Source of the DNA: Kribbella voronezhensis
Lineage (GTDB): Bacteria; Actinomycetota; Actinomycetes; Propionibacteriales; Kribbellaceae
NCBI RefSeq assembly: GCF_004365175.1
Contig: NZ_SOCE01000002.1
Coordinates: 1,364,001 to 1,428,000 of the forward strand
DNA: 64,000 nt
Direction: 5' to 3'
Part shown: in pieces, positions 26,853 to 33,935 of the stretch
Layout: each line of letters begins with the position of its first letter
Position numbering within the stretch: position 1 is the stretch's first letter
Translations under genes and position numbers: made by a program
Notes under the pieces: generated by a model
Databases searched by the model: none
Seen by the model: the letters and a program-made list of their open reading frames with translations, nothing else
Told to the model about the DNA's origin: nothing

Positions 26853-29312
26853 ATGCCGAGCCTTACCGTCGACGGCGCCCGCACCCGGGCCGCCGCGCTC
26901 ACCGTCCATTCGTACGACGTCGATCTCGACCTGACCCGCGGGGACCGCACCTTCGGTTCCACCACCAGGATCGTGTTCTCGGCGACCAGCCAGTCCAGCT
27001 ACCTGGACGTCAAACCGGGCGAGCTGCTGTCGGTGACGCTGAACGGCGAGGCCGTCGACGTCGCCGGTCTGGACGACGGACGGCTTCCGCTGACCGGCCT
27101 GACCGCGGAGAACGAGGTGGTCGTGGTCGCGTCGATGCTCTACTCCAACGACGGCGAGGGCCTGCACCGCAGTGTGGACGCGGCCGACGGTCTCACCTAT
27201 CTGTACGCGATGTCGTTCCTGGACGCCGCGCCCCGGATCTTCGCGTGCTTCGACCAGCCCGATCTCAAGGCGCCGTACAAGGTCAAGGTGACCGCGCCGC
27301 CGGAGTGGATCGTGCTCGGCAACGGCGCCGCCACCCAGGTGTCACCCGGCCGCTGGGAGCTGGCCGAGACCAAGCCGCTCTCGACGTACTTCGTCACGCT
27401 GGTCGCCGGGCCCTACCACCAGCTCCTCGACTCCCACGACGGCATCCCGCTCGGGCTGGTCTCGCGCCAGTCCCTCGCGGAGGCGCTCGACCGCGAGGCC
27501 GAGGACATCTTCACCGTCAGCAAGCAGGCCTTCGACGAGTTCCACCGGCTGTTCGGGTACCGCTACCCGTTCGGCGAGTACCACCAGGCGTTCGTCCCGG
27601 AGTTCAACGCCGGCGCGATGGAGAACCCGGGCTGCGTGACGTTCCGCGACTCGATGGTCTTCCGCTCCGCGGTCACCGACCAGGAACGCAGCGGCCGGGC
27701 CCGAACCGTCGTCCACGAGATGGCGCACCAGTGGTTCGGCGACACCGTGACGATGCAGTGGTGGAACGACCTGTGGCTGAACGAGTCGTTCGCCGAGTAC
27801 ATGGCGCACCGGGTCTCGACCGCGGCGACGAGCTACACCGACAACTGGATCGACTTCGCCTACATCCGCAAGTGGTGGGGGCTGCAGGCCGACCAGCGCT
27901 CGTCGACGCACCCGATCGCCGCCGACGCGGTCAAGGACGCACTCGCCTCACTGGACGACTTCGACGGCATCTCCTACGCCAAGGGCGCGGCCGCGCTGAA
28001 GCAGCTCGCCGCCTACCTCGGTGACGACATCTTCCTGGCCGGTGTCCGCGCGCACATCACCTCCAACGAGTTCGGCAACGCGACGTTCGCCGACCTGGTC
28101 GCGAAGTGGACCGAGGCGGGCGCCGTCGGCCTCGAGGCCTGGGCCCAGAACTGGCTCCGTACGCCGGGCGTCGACACCATCAGCGCCGAGCGGACCCCGA
28201 CCGGCGTGAAACTGCGCCGGGTCGCGCCGGCCGCCTATCCGGCGAACCGCCCGCACAAGCTCACAGTCGGCGGCTTCGACGAGTCCGGCCAGGCGGTCTC
28301 GGTGCCGGTGCTGCTCGACGCCGACGAGGTCGACGTCGACCTGGACCCGACTGTGGCCGTGATCGTCCCGGACGCCGCCGACGACACCTGGGCCAAGATC
28401 CGGCTGGACGCCGACAGCCTCGGCCGGCTGACCGCCGTCCTGCCGAAGATCAGGGACGGCGTGACGCGGGCCGTCATCCTGAACAGCCTCCGGGACGCGA
28501 TCGCGGACGCCGAACTCGATCCGCAACTCGGCTTCGAGGTCGTGCTCGCTGCCCTGCCCCACGAAGACAGCGACATCGCCGTCAACACGATGGTCTCGTG
28601 GTGCGTGAACCGGCTGCTCGGCGGCTACCTCCCGTACGAACCGCAGCGCGGGCAGCTCGCGGAGGTTCTCGCGACCCGCGTCGGTTCGACCTCGGCCGGG
28701 AGCAGCCTGCAGCTCGCCGTGGTCCGCGGGCTGGTCAAGGTCTCGGCCGACGTGGACCAGCTGAAGGGCTGGCTCGACGGCACCGGCGTACCGGACGGTC
28801 TCGCGGTCGATGCCGAACTGCGGTGGGACATCACCCTGCAGCTGGCCCGGCTCGGCGCGATCGGCGACGCGGAGATCGACGCCGAACTCGAGCGCGACCA
28901 TTCCTCCGAGGGCAAGGTGCACGCCACCGAGTGCCGGGCCGCGCTGCCGACGCCCGAGGCGAAAGAACGCGCCTGGGCCCTGATCGCGACCGACCCCGAC
29001 GTGGCGAACTACGACCTGTACGCCGCGGCGACGGGCTTCTGGCACCCGAGTCAGGCCGAGGTCACCGCGCCGTACGTCGAGCGGTACTTCGCCGAGATCG
29101 CCGGTACCGAGAAGCTCCGGTCGGGCTGGGTGGTGGCCCGCAGCGCGCTGCTCGCGTTCCCCCAGTTCGCGGTCGAGGAATCGGTGGTCCGGCTGGCCGA
29201 GGACCTGGTGGCCGACGAGTCCGTCGCGGCCGGGATCAGGCGGGCCGTCAGCGACGAGGCCGATGACCTGAAGCGCGCGCTCGCGGTGCGTTCGGCGTAC
29301 CCGCAGAACTGA
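26853..29312 (+). CDS. pepN: Aminopeptidase N (M1 zinc metallopeptidase)
   Basis: An 819-residue enzyme. The substrate N-terminus recognition motif GAMEN is at 254-258. The zinc site is HEMAH-x18-E with H288, H292 and E311 (catalytic E289). The ERAP1-like C-terminal domain covers about 510-815. It has no signal peptide, so it is cytosolic, and removes N-terminal residues from peptides. Length is normal for actinobacterial PepN. It is followed by a hairpin terminator at 29320-29367. Confidence 0.96.
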   Translation: MPSLTVDGARTRAAALTVHSYDVDLDLTRGDRTFGSTTRIVFSATSQSSYLDVKPGELLSVTLNGEAVDVAGLDDGRLPLTGLTAENEVVVVASMLYSNDGEGLHRSVDAADGLTYLYAMSFLDAAPRIFACFDQPDLKAPYKVKVTAPPEWIVLGNGAATQVSPGRWELAETKPLSTYFVTLVAGPYHQLLDSHDGIPLGLVSRQSLAEALDREAEDIFTVSKQAFDEFHRLFGYRYPFGEYHQAFVPEFNAGAMENPGCVTFRDSMVFRSAVTDQERSGRARTVVHEMAHQWFGDTVTMQWWNDLWLNESFAEYMAHRVSTAATSYTDNWIDFAYIRKWWGLQADQRSSTHPIAADAVKDALASLDDFDGISYAKGAAALKQLAAYLGDDIFLAGVRAHITSNEFGNATFADLVAKWTEAGAVGLEAWAQNWLRTPGVDTISAERTPTGVKLRRVAPAAYPANRPHKLTVGGFDESGQAVSVPVLLDADEVDVDLDPTVAVIVPDAADDTWAKIRLDADSLGRLTAVLPKIRDGVTRAVILNSLRDAIADAELDPQLGFEVVLAALPHEDSDIAVNTMVSWCVNRLLGGYLPYEPQRGQLAEVLATRVGSTSAGSSLQLAVVRGLVKVSADVDQLKGWLDGTGVPDGLAVDAELRWDITLQLARLGAIGDAEIDAELERDHSSEGKVHATECRAALPTPEAKERAWALIATDPDVANYDLYAAATGFWHPSQAEVTAPYVERYFAEIAGTEKLRSGWVVARSALLAFPQFAVEESVVRLAEDLVADESVAAGIRRAVSDEADDLKRALAVRSAYPQN

Positions 29313-29319
29313 TCGGTTT

Positions 29320-29367
29320 CCGCCCGGACGTCACTGATCGCTGCCTGATCAGGGGTCGTCCGGGCGG
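29320..29367 (+). terminator. Hairpin terminator after pepN
   Basis: A perfect 11-bp stem (CCGCCCGGACG / CGTCCGGGCGG) begins 8 bp after the pepN stop. The 26-nt loop itself can form a small TGATC/GATCA stem. There is no U tract. Confidence 0.65.
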
Positions 29368-29416
29368 GGCCGTTCGCGCTTGTGGGGACGGACCTGCTGT
29401 CGAGGTCACGGCCTGT

Positions 29417-29443
29417 TGTGACTAGTGTGACTGGTGTGACGAC
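29417..29443. promoter_or_regulatory. Three 9-bp direct repeats (TGTGAC core) upstream of sepH
   Basis: TGTGACTAG, TGTGACTGG and TGTGACGAC follow one another without gap at 29417-29443, and a fourth TGTGAC occurs about 50 bp downstream (near 29476), in TTGTGACATAACCTCCACAA, which is itself a TTGTG-N10-CACAA dyad. Phased 9-bp repeats in a promoter region suggest cooperative regulator binding; the protein is unknown. Confidence 0.4.
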
Positions 29444-29579
29444 AAGGACCCTCCTGAGCAGGCAAGATAGACCGTTGTGACATAACCTCCACAATGACCG
29501 GCGGGCACGGCGCGCCGGTCTTGGTGGAGGCGTGGGTGTCGGGAGAGACTGTCAAGAACCGCACAGGAGAACACAGGCA

Positions 29580-31334
29580 ATGCGCGAGGCGAAGCTCGTT
29601 GGGCTGAGCCAGGATGGCACCAAGCTCATCCTGGCTGTGGCCGAGACGGGTGAGGAGTTCGCCGTACCGGTCGACGACCGGTTGCGTGCGGCCCTGCGCG
29701 GCGACCGTGCCCGACTCGGCCAGCTGGAGATTCAAATGGAGAGCGCGCTCCGCCCACGAGACATCCAGGCTCGGATCCGAGCCGGTGAAAGTCCCGAGGC
29801 GGTCGCTGCCGTCGCCCAGATGCCGATCGAACGCGTGATGGCGTTCGCCGGCCCCGTCCTGGCCGAGCGCGACCACGTCGCGAGCCTCGCCCAGCGCGCC
29901 TCCGTCCGGCGCCGGGGCGGCGGCGATGCCCCGACCCGCAATCTGGGCGCCTGGGTGACCGAGCGGCTGCGGATCCGCGGTGTCGACCCGGCCACGGCCG
30001 AGTGGGACGCGTGGCGCCGCGACGACGGCCGCTGGGCCGTCCGCGTCTCGTACTTCGTCGACGCCGGTGAGGGTGACTCCGGTGACGAGAAGATCGCGAT
30101 GTTCGCCTACGACGCGCCGGGGCGGTACGCCGTACCGGATGACGACGAGGCGCGGTGGCTGGTCGGTGAGCAGGCGCAGGTGATCGCGCCGCAGCCGACC
30201 TCGGAGCGCCGGCTCACCGCGGTCGCCGACTTCGATCTCAGCCTGGCGCCGGATCACGGAGCCGACAGCTACGAAGCCGGCTTCGAAGACACGATCAGCC
30301 TGCCGCGCGGGCGTGCCCACCAGTCGGACCGGGACGCGAACCGCGACACCGGCCGCGGCTTCGGACGCGACCTCGCGCCGGAGTACGGGCACGAGCCGGG
30401 GCGGGAATTCGGTCGCGGGCCCGGCCGTGATGCCAGCCGGGACGTGCCGCGGTCAGGTGACGGCGAGCGCGGGCCGCGGCGGGTGCACTCGGTGCCCAGC
30501 CCGGACGACGAGCCGACGCTGATCGACGTACCGATCGAGCCGCCGCCGGCTGTGCGCCCCGCAGTACGGGCTGTCGAGCGGCCGGCCCAACCTCCCGCCG
30601 AGGCGTCTCCGCCCGCGCCGCTGGAAGAGCGCGCGGCCGCCCCCGAGAACCGCTTCACCGAACGCCGGATCGCGCCGGAACGCTCCGCCCCCCACCGCCT
30701 GACCGAGGCTCAGCGTGCGGCAGCGGCACCGCAGCAACGCCTGACCGAGGCGCAACGCGCAGCCTCGGCACCACAGCAACGGCAGACGGAGGCTCAGCGT
30801 GCTGCCGAGGCCGGACCCCAGCAACGGCTGACTGAAGCTCAGCGTGCGGCTCAGTCGGCGCCGCAGCAGCGACTGACCGAGGCTCAGCGTGCGGTCGAGT
30901 CGGCTGAGGAAGGGCGCGGGGGGCCGCGTCCGGCGGATCCGCGGCAGGCGCTACCTGGCGACCCGCGGGAGATGGCGGCGCGCGCGGGCGGTAGCGCCCC
31001 GGCGGACCGCTCCGACCGTCCCCGACCCGCCGACCCGCGCGAGACAGCAGCCCGCTCAGGCGGAACGTCCAACCAGCCCGACGCGGGTCGATCAGACGCT
31101 GACCAGCTCGGCGCAGGCCGGTCCGAGGCGGCCGGGCTCGGTTCCGCGCAGCCCGGCGCGGCCGGTGTTTCCCGCGAGACTGCTGACCGGAGTGGATCCG
31201 GCGTGGCTGATGCGGGTGAGCAGGCGGCTCCGGCTGCTGAGGCGGAGCCGAAGAAGAAGCCGGCCAAGCGTGCGTCGAAGCGCGCGAGCGTGCCGAGCTG
31301 GGACGAGATCATGTTCGGCAAGAAAGCCGACTGA
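29580..31334 (+). CDS. sepH: Septation protein SepH
   Basis: A 584-residue protein from ATG 29580, preceded by ACAGGAGAACAC. The N-terminal DUF3071 domain (about 1-200: MREAKLVGLSQDGTKLILAV, LRPRDIQARIRAGESPEAVA) holds the predicted HTH that activates FtsZ bundling in Streptomyces SepH. The rest is disordered: a GRD-rich basic part (about 255-300), Pro/Ala-rich stretches, a run of five QQRLTEAQRA-type repeats (nucleotides 30693-30893), and a conserved Lys-rich C-terminus ending RASVPSWDEIMFGKK. It acts at the division septum with FtsZ. A strong terminator follows. Confidence 0.94.
   Translation: MREAKLVGLSQDGTKLILAVAETGEEFAVPVDDRLRAALRGDRARLGQLEIQMESALRPRDIQARIRAGESPEAVAAVAQMPIERVMAFAGPVLAERDHVASLAQRASVRRRGGGDAPTRNLGAWVTERLRIRGVDPATAEWDAWRRDDGRWAVRVSYFVDAGEGDSGDEKIAMFAYDAPGRYAVPDDDEARWLVGEQAQVIAPQPTSERRLTAVADFDLSLAPDHGADSYEAGFEDTISLPRGRAHQSDRDANRDTGRGFGRDLAPEYGHEPGREFGRGPGRDASRDVPRSGDGERGPRRVHSVPSPDDEPTLIDVPIEPPPAVRPAVRAVERPAQPPAEASPPAPLEERAAAPENRFTERRIAPERSAPHRLTEAQRAAAAPQQRLTEAQRAASAPQQRQTEAQRAAEAGPQQRLTEAQRAAQSAPQQRLTEAQRAVESAEEGRGGPRPADPRQALPGDPREMAARAGGSAPADRSDRPRPADPRETAARSGGTSNQPDAGRSDADQLGAGRSEAAGLGSAQPGAAGVSRETADRSGSGVADAGEQAAPAAEAEPKKKPAKRASKRASVPSWDEIMFGKKAD
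30693..30893 (+). repeat. In-frame repeat inside sepH, five copies of a 14-15 residue unit
   Basis: Five successive units of RLTEAQRAA-x(2-4)-PQQ encode a Gln/Ala/Arg-rich helix-prone segment with a two-heptad period. DNA copies differ at many wobble positions, so the repeat is old or selected at the protein level rather than fresh slippage. Confidence 0.85.
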
Positions 31335-31353
31335 ACCACCGAAGCTGTCGATG

Positions 31354-31391
31354 GAAGGGCTGCTCGCCACCGAGCAGCCCTTCGGTCTTTT
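31354..31391 (+). terminator. Strong intrinsic terminator after sepH
   Basis: A perfect 13-bp stem (GAAGGGCTGCTCG / CGAGCAGCCCTTC, loop CCAC) is followed by GGTCTTTT, the clearest rho-independent terminator in the window. Confidence 0.9.
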
Positions 31392-31462
31392 CGCGCCTAC
31401 CGAGATTGTGGACAGCTGTCTCAGATGCCGGGCGGGGTTTGGCAGCACGTGGTGTCTCTGCC

Positions 31463-31513
31463 ATGATCTTGCGCATGCGTTACTCGCTGTGTTGTTGCTG
31501 TTGTTGTCGCTGA
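31463..31513 (+). CDS. Poly-cysteine leader peptide
   Basis: A 16-codon ORF, MILRMRYSLCCCCCCR, with six consecutive Cys codons (TGT or TGC, 31490-31507), then CGC and TGA. A second in-frame ATG at 31475 would give a 12-residue version. There is no RBS, so it could be leaderless. An 8-bp perfect stem starts at the base after its stop. Poly-Cys leader ORFs are known in mycobacteria, where ribosome stalling at Cys codons under cysteine limitation controls the downstream gene. By analogy this would regulate the gene at 31596 in response to cysteinyl-tRNA supply. The mechanism here is inferred; the ORF and hairpin are directly visible. Confidence 0.75.
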   Translation: MILRMRYSLCCCCCCR

Positions 31514-31535
31514 CGCGCGCCGTCTGAGGCGCGCG
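31514..31535 (+). promoter_or_regulatory. Attenuator-like hairpin directly after the poly-Cys leader
   Basis: CGCGCGCC (31514-31521) pairs perfectly with GGCGCGCG (31528-31535) around a 6-nt loop. A ribosome paused on the Cys codons would cover or free the 5' arm. The trailing GCCCTTTTCCC gives a weak U tract, so either termination or sequestration is possible. Confidence 0.65.
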
Positions 31536-31595
31536 AGGCCCTGCCCTTTTCCCAGGCCCGCCCGCCGACACCAGCCACCACAGGATCTGCCTTCC

Positions 31596-32012
31596 ATGAA
31601 TCTCCAGGCTTTCGCCGACCTGCTCGCGTCCCACGGACTCCGCCTGCTGCCGGGTTCGGCCGCGGTACCGGTCGACGTCCTCGTGCAGTTGCCCGACGCA
31701 ACGATCGTCCGGTTCACCGCCCGCGGCACGACACTCCGGCTCCGGCAGTTCGCGCCCGACGCCCTCACCTCGATCGTGATCGCCGCCGAATGCGGCTGCG
31801 GTGACCACCACCCGCAGACCGGCCCGAACCGCGTCACCCTGAGCGCGTACGCCGTACCGCTGGCCGAGCGCGTGCTCGACGGTGAACTCCTCTTCGGCTG
31901 GAGCCGCCACGAAGCCGGCACCCTTCGCCTCGCCGACGCCGCCGGCCACTTCTTCGCTCTGCTGGACACCCTCCCCACCACCAACACCCGCACCCTCGTC
32001 GGCGTTGCCTGA
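31596..32012 (+). CDS. Uncharacterised protein downstream of the poly-Cys leader
   Basis: A 138-residue soluble protein that I cannot assign to a family. It begins MNLQAFADLLASHGLRLLPG, has a beta-rich middle, and carries a compact CGCGDHH motif (C66, C68, H71, H72) that could bind a metal. A region WSRHEAGTLRLADAAGHFF is near the C-terminus. It has no signal peptide or membrane segment. The only regulatory context is the poly-Cys leader and hairpin 61 bp upstream, suggesting a role tied to cysteine or sulfur status. ATG 31596 has a weak RBS (AGGATCT). Confidence 0.7.
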   Translation: MNLQAFADLLASHGLRLLPGSAAVPVDVLVQLPDATIVRFTARGTTLRLRQFAPDALTSIVIAAECGCGDHHPQTGPNRVTLSAYAVPLAERVLDGELLFGWSRHEAGTLRLADAAGHFFALLDTLPTTNTRTLVGVA

Positions 32013-32110
32013 GCCGCCATCGGACCCGCCTGGCGCGGGACCTAAGCCTCTGTGAGCCGTGACGGTCGCGATCCAGCATCGCTGGTGACGGCTATCTTCG
32101 GAGGTGGGCA

Positions 32111-33796
32111 ATGTTCGCGACGCGTCCGCACGCGACAGTGGTGCTCGGGTTCGTATCCGTATTACTGGCTGCTACCGCCGGTTCCGCTGTGGCCGGCCCA
32201 CCCACACCGCCGAGGCCGGAGACAGTGGTCTCGTTGTCGGAGGGACCGTGGCCGCCGACCGCCGGGGTCCTCGCTGCGGATCCGTCCGAGGTCGCAGCCC
32301 CGGGCATCACGGCCGCCCGTACGGCGACGCAATGCCCAGCGGCGCCGTACGGCGTGAACCACTACGCACCCGGCACCGGCAAGACGGTGGCGCTCACCTT
32401 CGACGACGGCCCTGGAGTGACGACGGCGGCGATCCTGTCCATCCTGCAGCAGAACGGCGTGCCGGCTACGTTCTTCAACCTCGGCGTGAACTCCACGGTT
32501 CGGCCGACGCTGGTGCGCTCGGAGGCGGTGACAGGACAAGTCCTGGGCAACCACACCTGGTCCCATCCAAGGATGCCGACGCTCAGCTCTACGGCTCAGG
32601 CGAGCGAGCTGGACCGGGCCAGCGCGGAGCAGACCCTCCTGACCGGCATCGCTCCCTGCGTGTTCCGGCCGCCGTACGGCGAATACAACGCGACGACCCT
32701 CAGCTTGGCCCAGCAGCGCCACATGGCCGTGTGGAACTGGTCGGTGGACACCGAGGACTGGAAGGCGGGCACCTCCACCTCGTCGTACTGGGTCGATCGG
32801 ATCGTCACGCGCGCTACCGCCGGCGGCCTGCAGCACCCGGTCGTGCTCATGCACAACCCTCCGGCCGGCATTCCGGCCACCGTGTCGGCATTGCCTCGGA
32901 TCATCGCCTACTACCGTTCGCAGGGATACAAGTTCGTCGATCTGCGCGGCGGCAGCGGGATGCGCGCGCCGACGCCTGCCGCGGCTGCGACATCGGACGG
33001 CCTGCACCTGTTTGTCCGCAGTACGACCGGTAGCGTCAGTGAGCGGACCTTGCGTGGGTCCGTCTGGAGTGGCTGGACGTCGCTCGGCGGCGCGGTTGTC
33101 GGCGGCCCGGCAGCAGCAGCGACCGGATCGGCGACGACGGCGGTTGCTGCGATCGGCACCGACAACTCCGTCTACCTCAACAGCGTGAGCGACCCCGGCA
33201 CGAGCAGCGCCTGGGCCAACCTCGGCGGTTTCGCGACCAGCCGGCCGGCTTTCGTGACGACGCCCGGCCTCGGCGAGATCGTGGTCATTCGCGGGGCTGA
33301 CGGCCAGGCCTACTTGCGGCAGCGCACGGGCACTCAGTGGGGCAACTGGCAGTCGCTGGGTGGCCTGCTCGCTCCGGTGGCGCCAGCGGCCGCCGTGACA
33401 GCGAACGGTGCGCTGACTGTCGCCGTCGTGGGCGCCGACAACGCGATGTGGGTCAGGACCCGATCGTCGGCCGGTGTCTGGTCGATCTGGCATCCGGTCA
33501 GCGGCGCGATCGATGCCGACCTCGCCTTGTCCACGACCGCGGACCGGACCAGGCTGGTTGCCGTGGTCCGCGGATCGGGTAACCAGGCCGGCTTCGTCTC
33601 GGTGAGCAACCCGGACGTGACTTCCTGGACCGGCTGGGGCAACCTCGGCGGCATCCTGGCCTCGGGGCCGGCTGTCACGGTCAACGGTTCTGCCCTCGAG
33701 GTGTTCGCGGTCGGCACCGACAACCGCATCTACCGGAACTCCGCCACCGACGGAACCCAGGTCACCGGCTGGACCGGCTGGCGGCTGGTGCCCTGA
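32111..33796 (+). CDS. Secreted polysaccharide deacetylase with C-terminal beta-propeller-like domain
   Basis: A 561-residue protein. A signal peptide spans residues 1-28. The NodB (CE4) domain is at about 88-275: TFDDGP with the catalytic and metal Asp (D98, D99), NHTWSHP (H148, H152), RPPYGEYN, and LMHN near 258. A C-terminal region of about 280 residues has repeated GxWSGW-type blades (SGWTSLGGAVVG, GNWQSLGGLLAP, TGWGNLGGILAS), resembling PLL-like lectin propellers that bind glycans. It deacetylates chitin, xylan or peptidoglycan outside the cell. ATG 32111 follows GGAGGTGGGC. A 14-bp hairpin terminates the gene. Confidence 0.9.
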   Translation: MFATRPHATVVLGFVSVLLAATAGSAVAGPPTPPRPETVVSLSEGPWPPTAGVLAADPSEVAAPGITAARTATQCPAAPYGVNHYAPGTGKTVALTFDDGPGVTTAAILSILQQNGVPATFFNLGVNSTVRPTLVRSEAVTGQVLGNHTWSHPRMPTLSSTAQASELDRASAEQTLLTGIAPCVFRPPYGEYNATTLSLAQQRHMAVWNWSVDTEDWKAGTSTSSYWVDRIVTRATAGGLQHPVVLMHNPPAGIPATVSALPRIIAYYRSQGYKFVDLRGGSGMRAPTPAAAATSDGLHLFVRSTTGSVSERTLRGSVWSGWTSLGGAVVGGPAAAATGSATTAVAAIGTDNSVYLNSVSDPGTSSAWANLGGFATSRPAFVTTPGLGEIVVIRGADGQAYLRQRTGTQWGNWQSLGGLLAPVAPAAAVTANGALTVAVVGADNAMWVRTRSSAGVWSIWHPVSGAIDADLALSTTADRTRLVAVVRGSGNQAGFVSVSNPDVTSWTGWGNLGGILASGPAVTVNGSALEVFAVGTDNRIYRNSATDGTQVTGWTGWRLVP

Positions 33797-33802
33797 CAGC
33801 CA

Positions 33803-33839
33803 GCCGTACCGGACGGGCGCGTGGTCCGTCCGGTACGGC
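33803..33839 (+). terminator. Strong hairpin after the deacetylase gene
   Basis: A perfect 14-bp stem (GCCGTACCGGACGG / CCGTCCGGTACGGC) with a 9-nt loop, without a T tract, insulates the following regulated promoter. Confidence 0.8.
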
Positions 33840-33865
33840 GTCCTTGTCAGGGCACCACCACACCC

Positions 33866-33895
33866 TTGAATAAGTAACACGCATGGTTTAACTTA
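33866..33895 (+). promoter_or_regulatory. Regulated promoter-operator of the beta-helix lyase gene (site 1)
   Basis: -35 TTGAAT (33866-33871), a 16-bp spacer AAGTAACACGCATGGT, and -10 TTAACT (33888-33893). The spacer plus -10 form a 25-bp imperfect dyad centred on GCATG (TAAGTAACAC / GTTTAACTTA). The same spacer and -10 recur before the ABC importer at 47572-47601. The predicted transcription start is about 33900; the ATG is at 33936. Confidence 0.8.
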
Positions 33896-33935
33896 GCCGC
33901 GACTGCGCTCCGGCCCGCCACCTGGAGGTTTCGCG

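Noticed and set aside
29580-31334. Frameshift inside sepH at the repeat
   Set aside because: The frame is continuous and the C-terminal motif is intact; the region is an in-frame repeat expansion.
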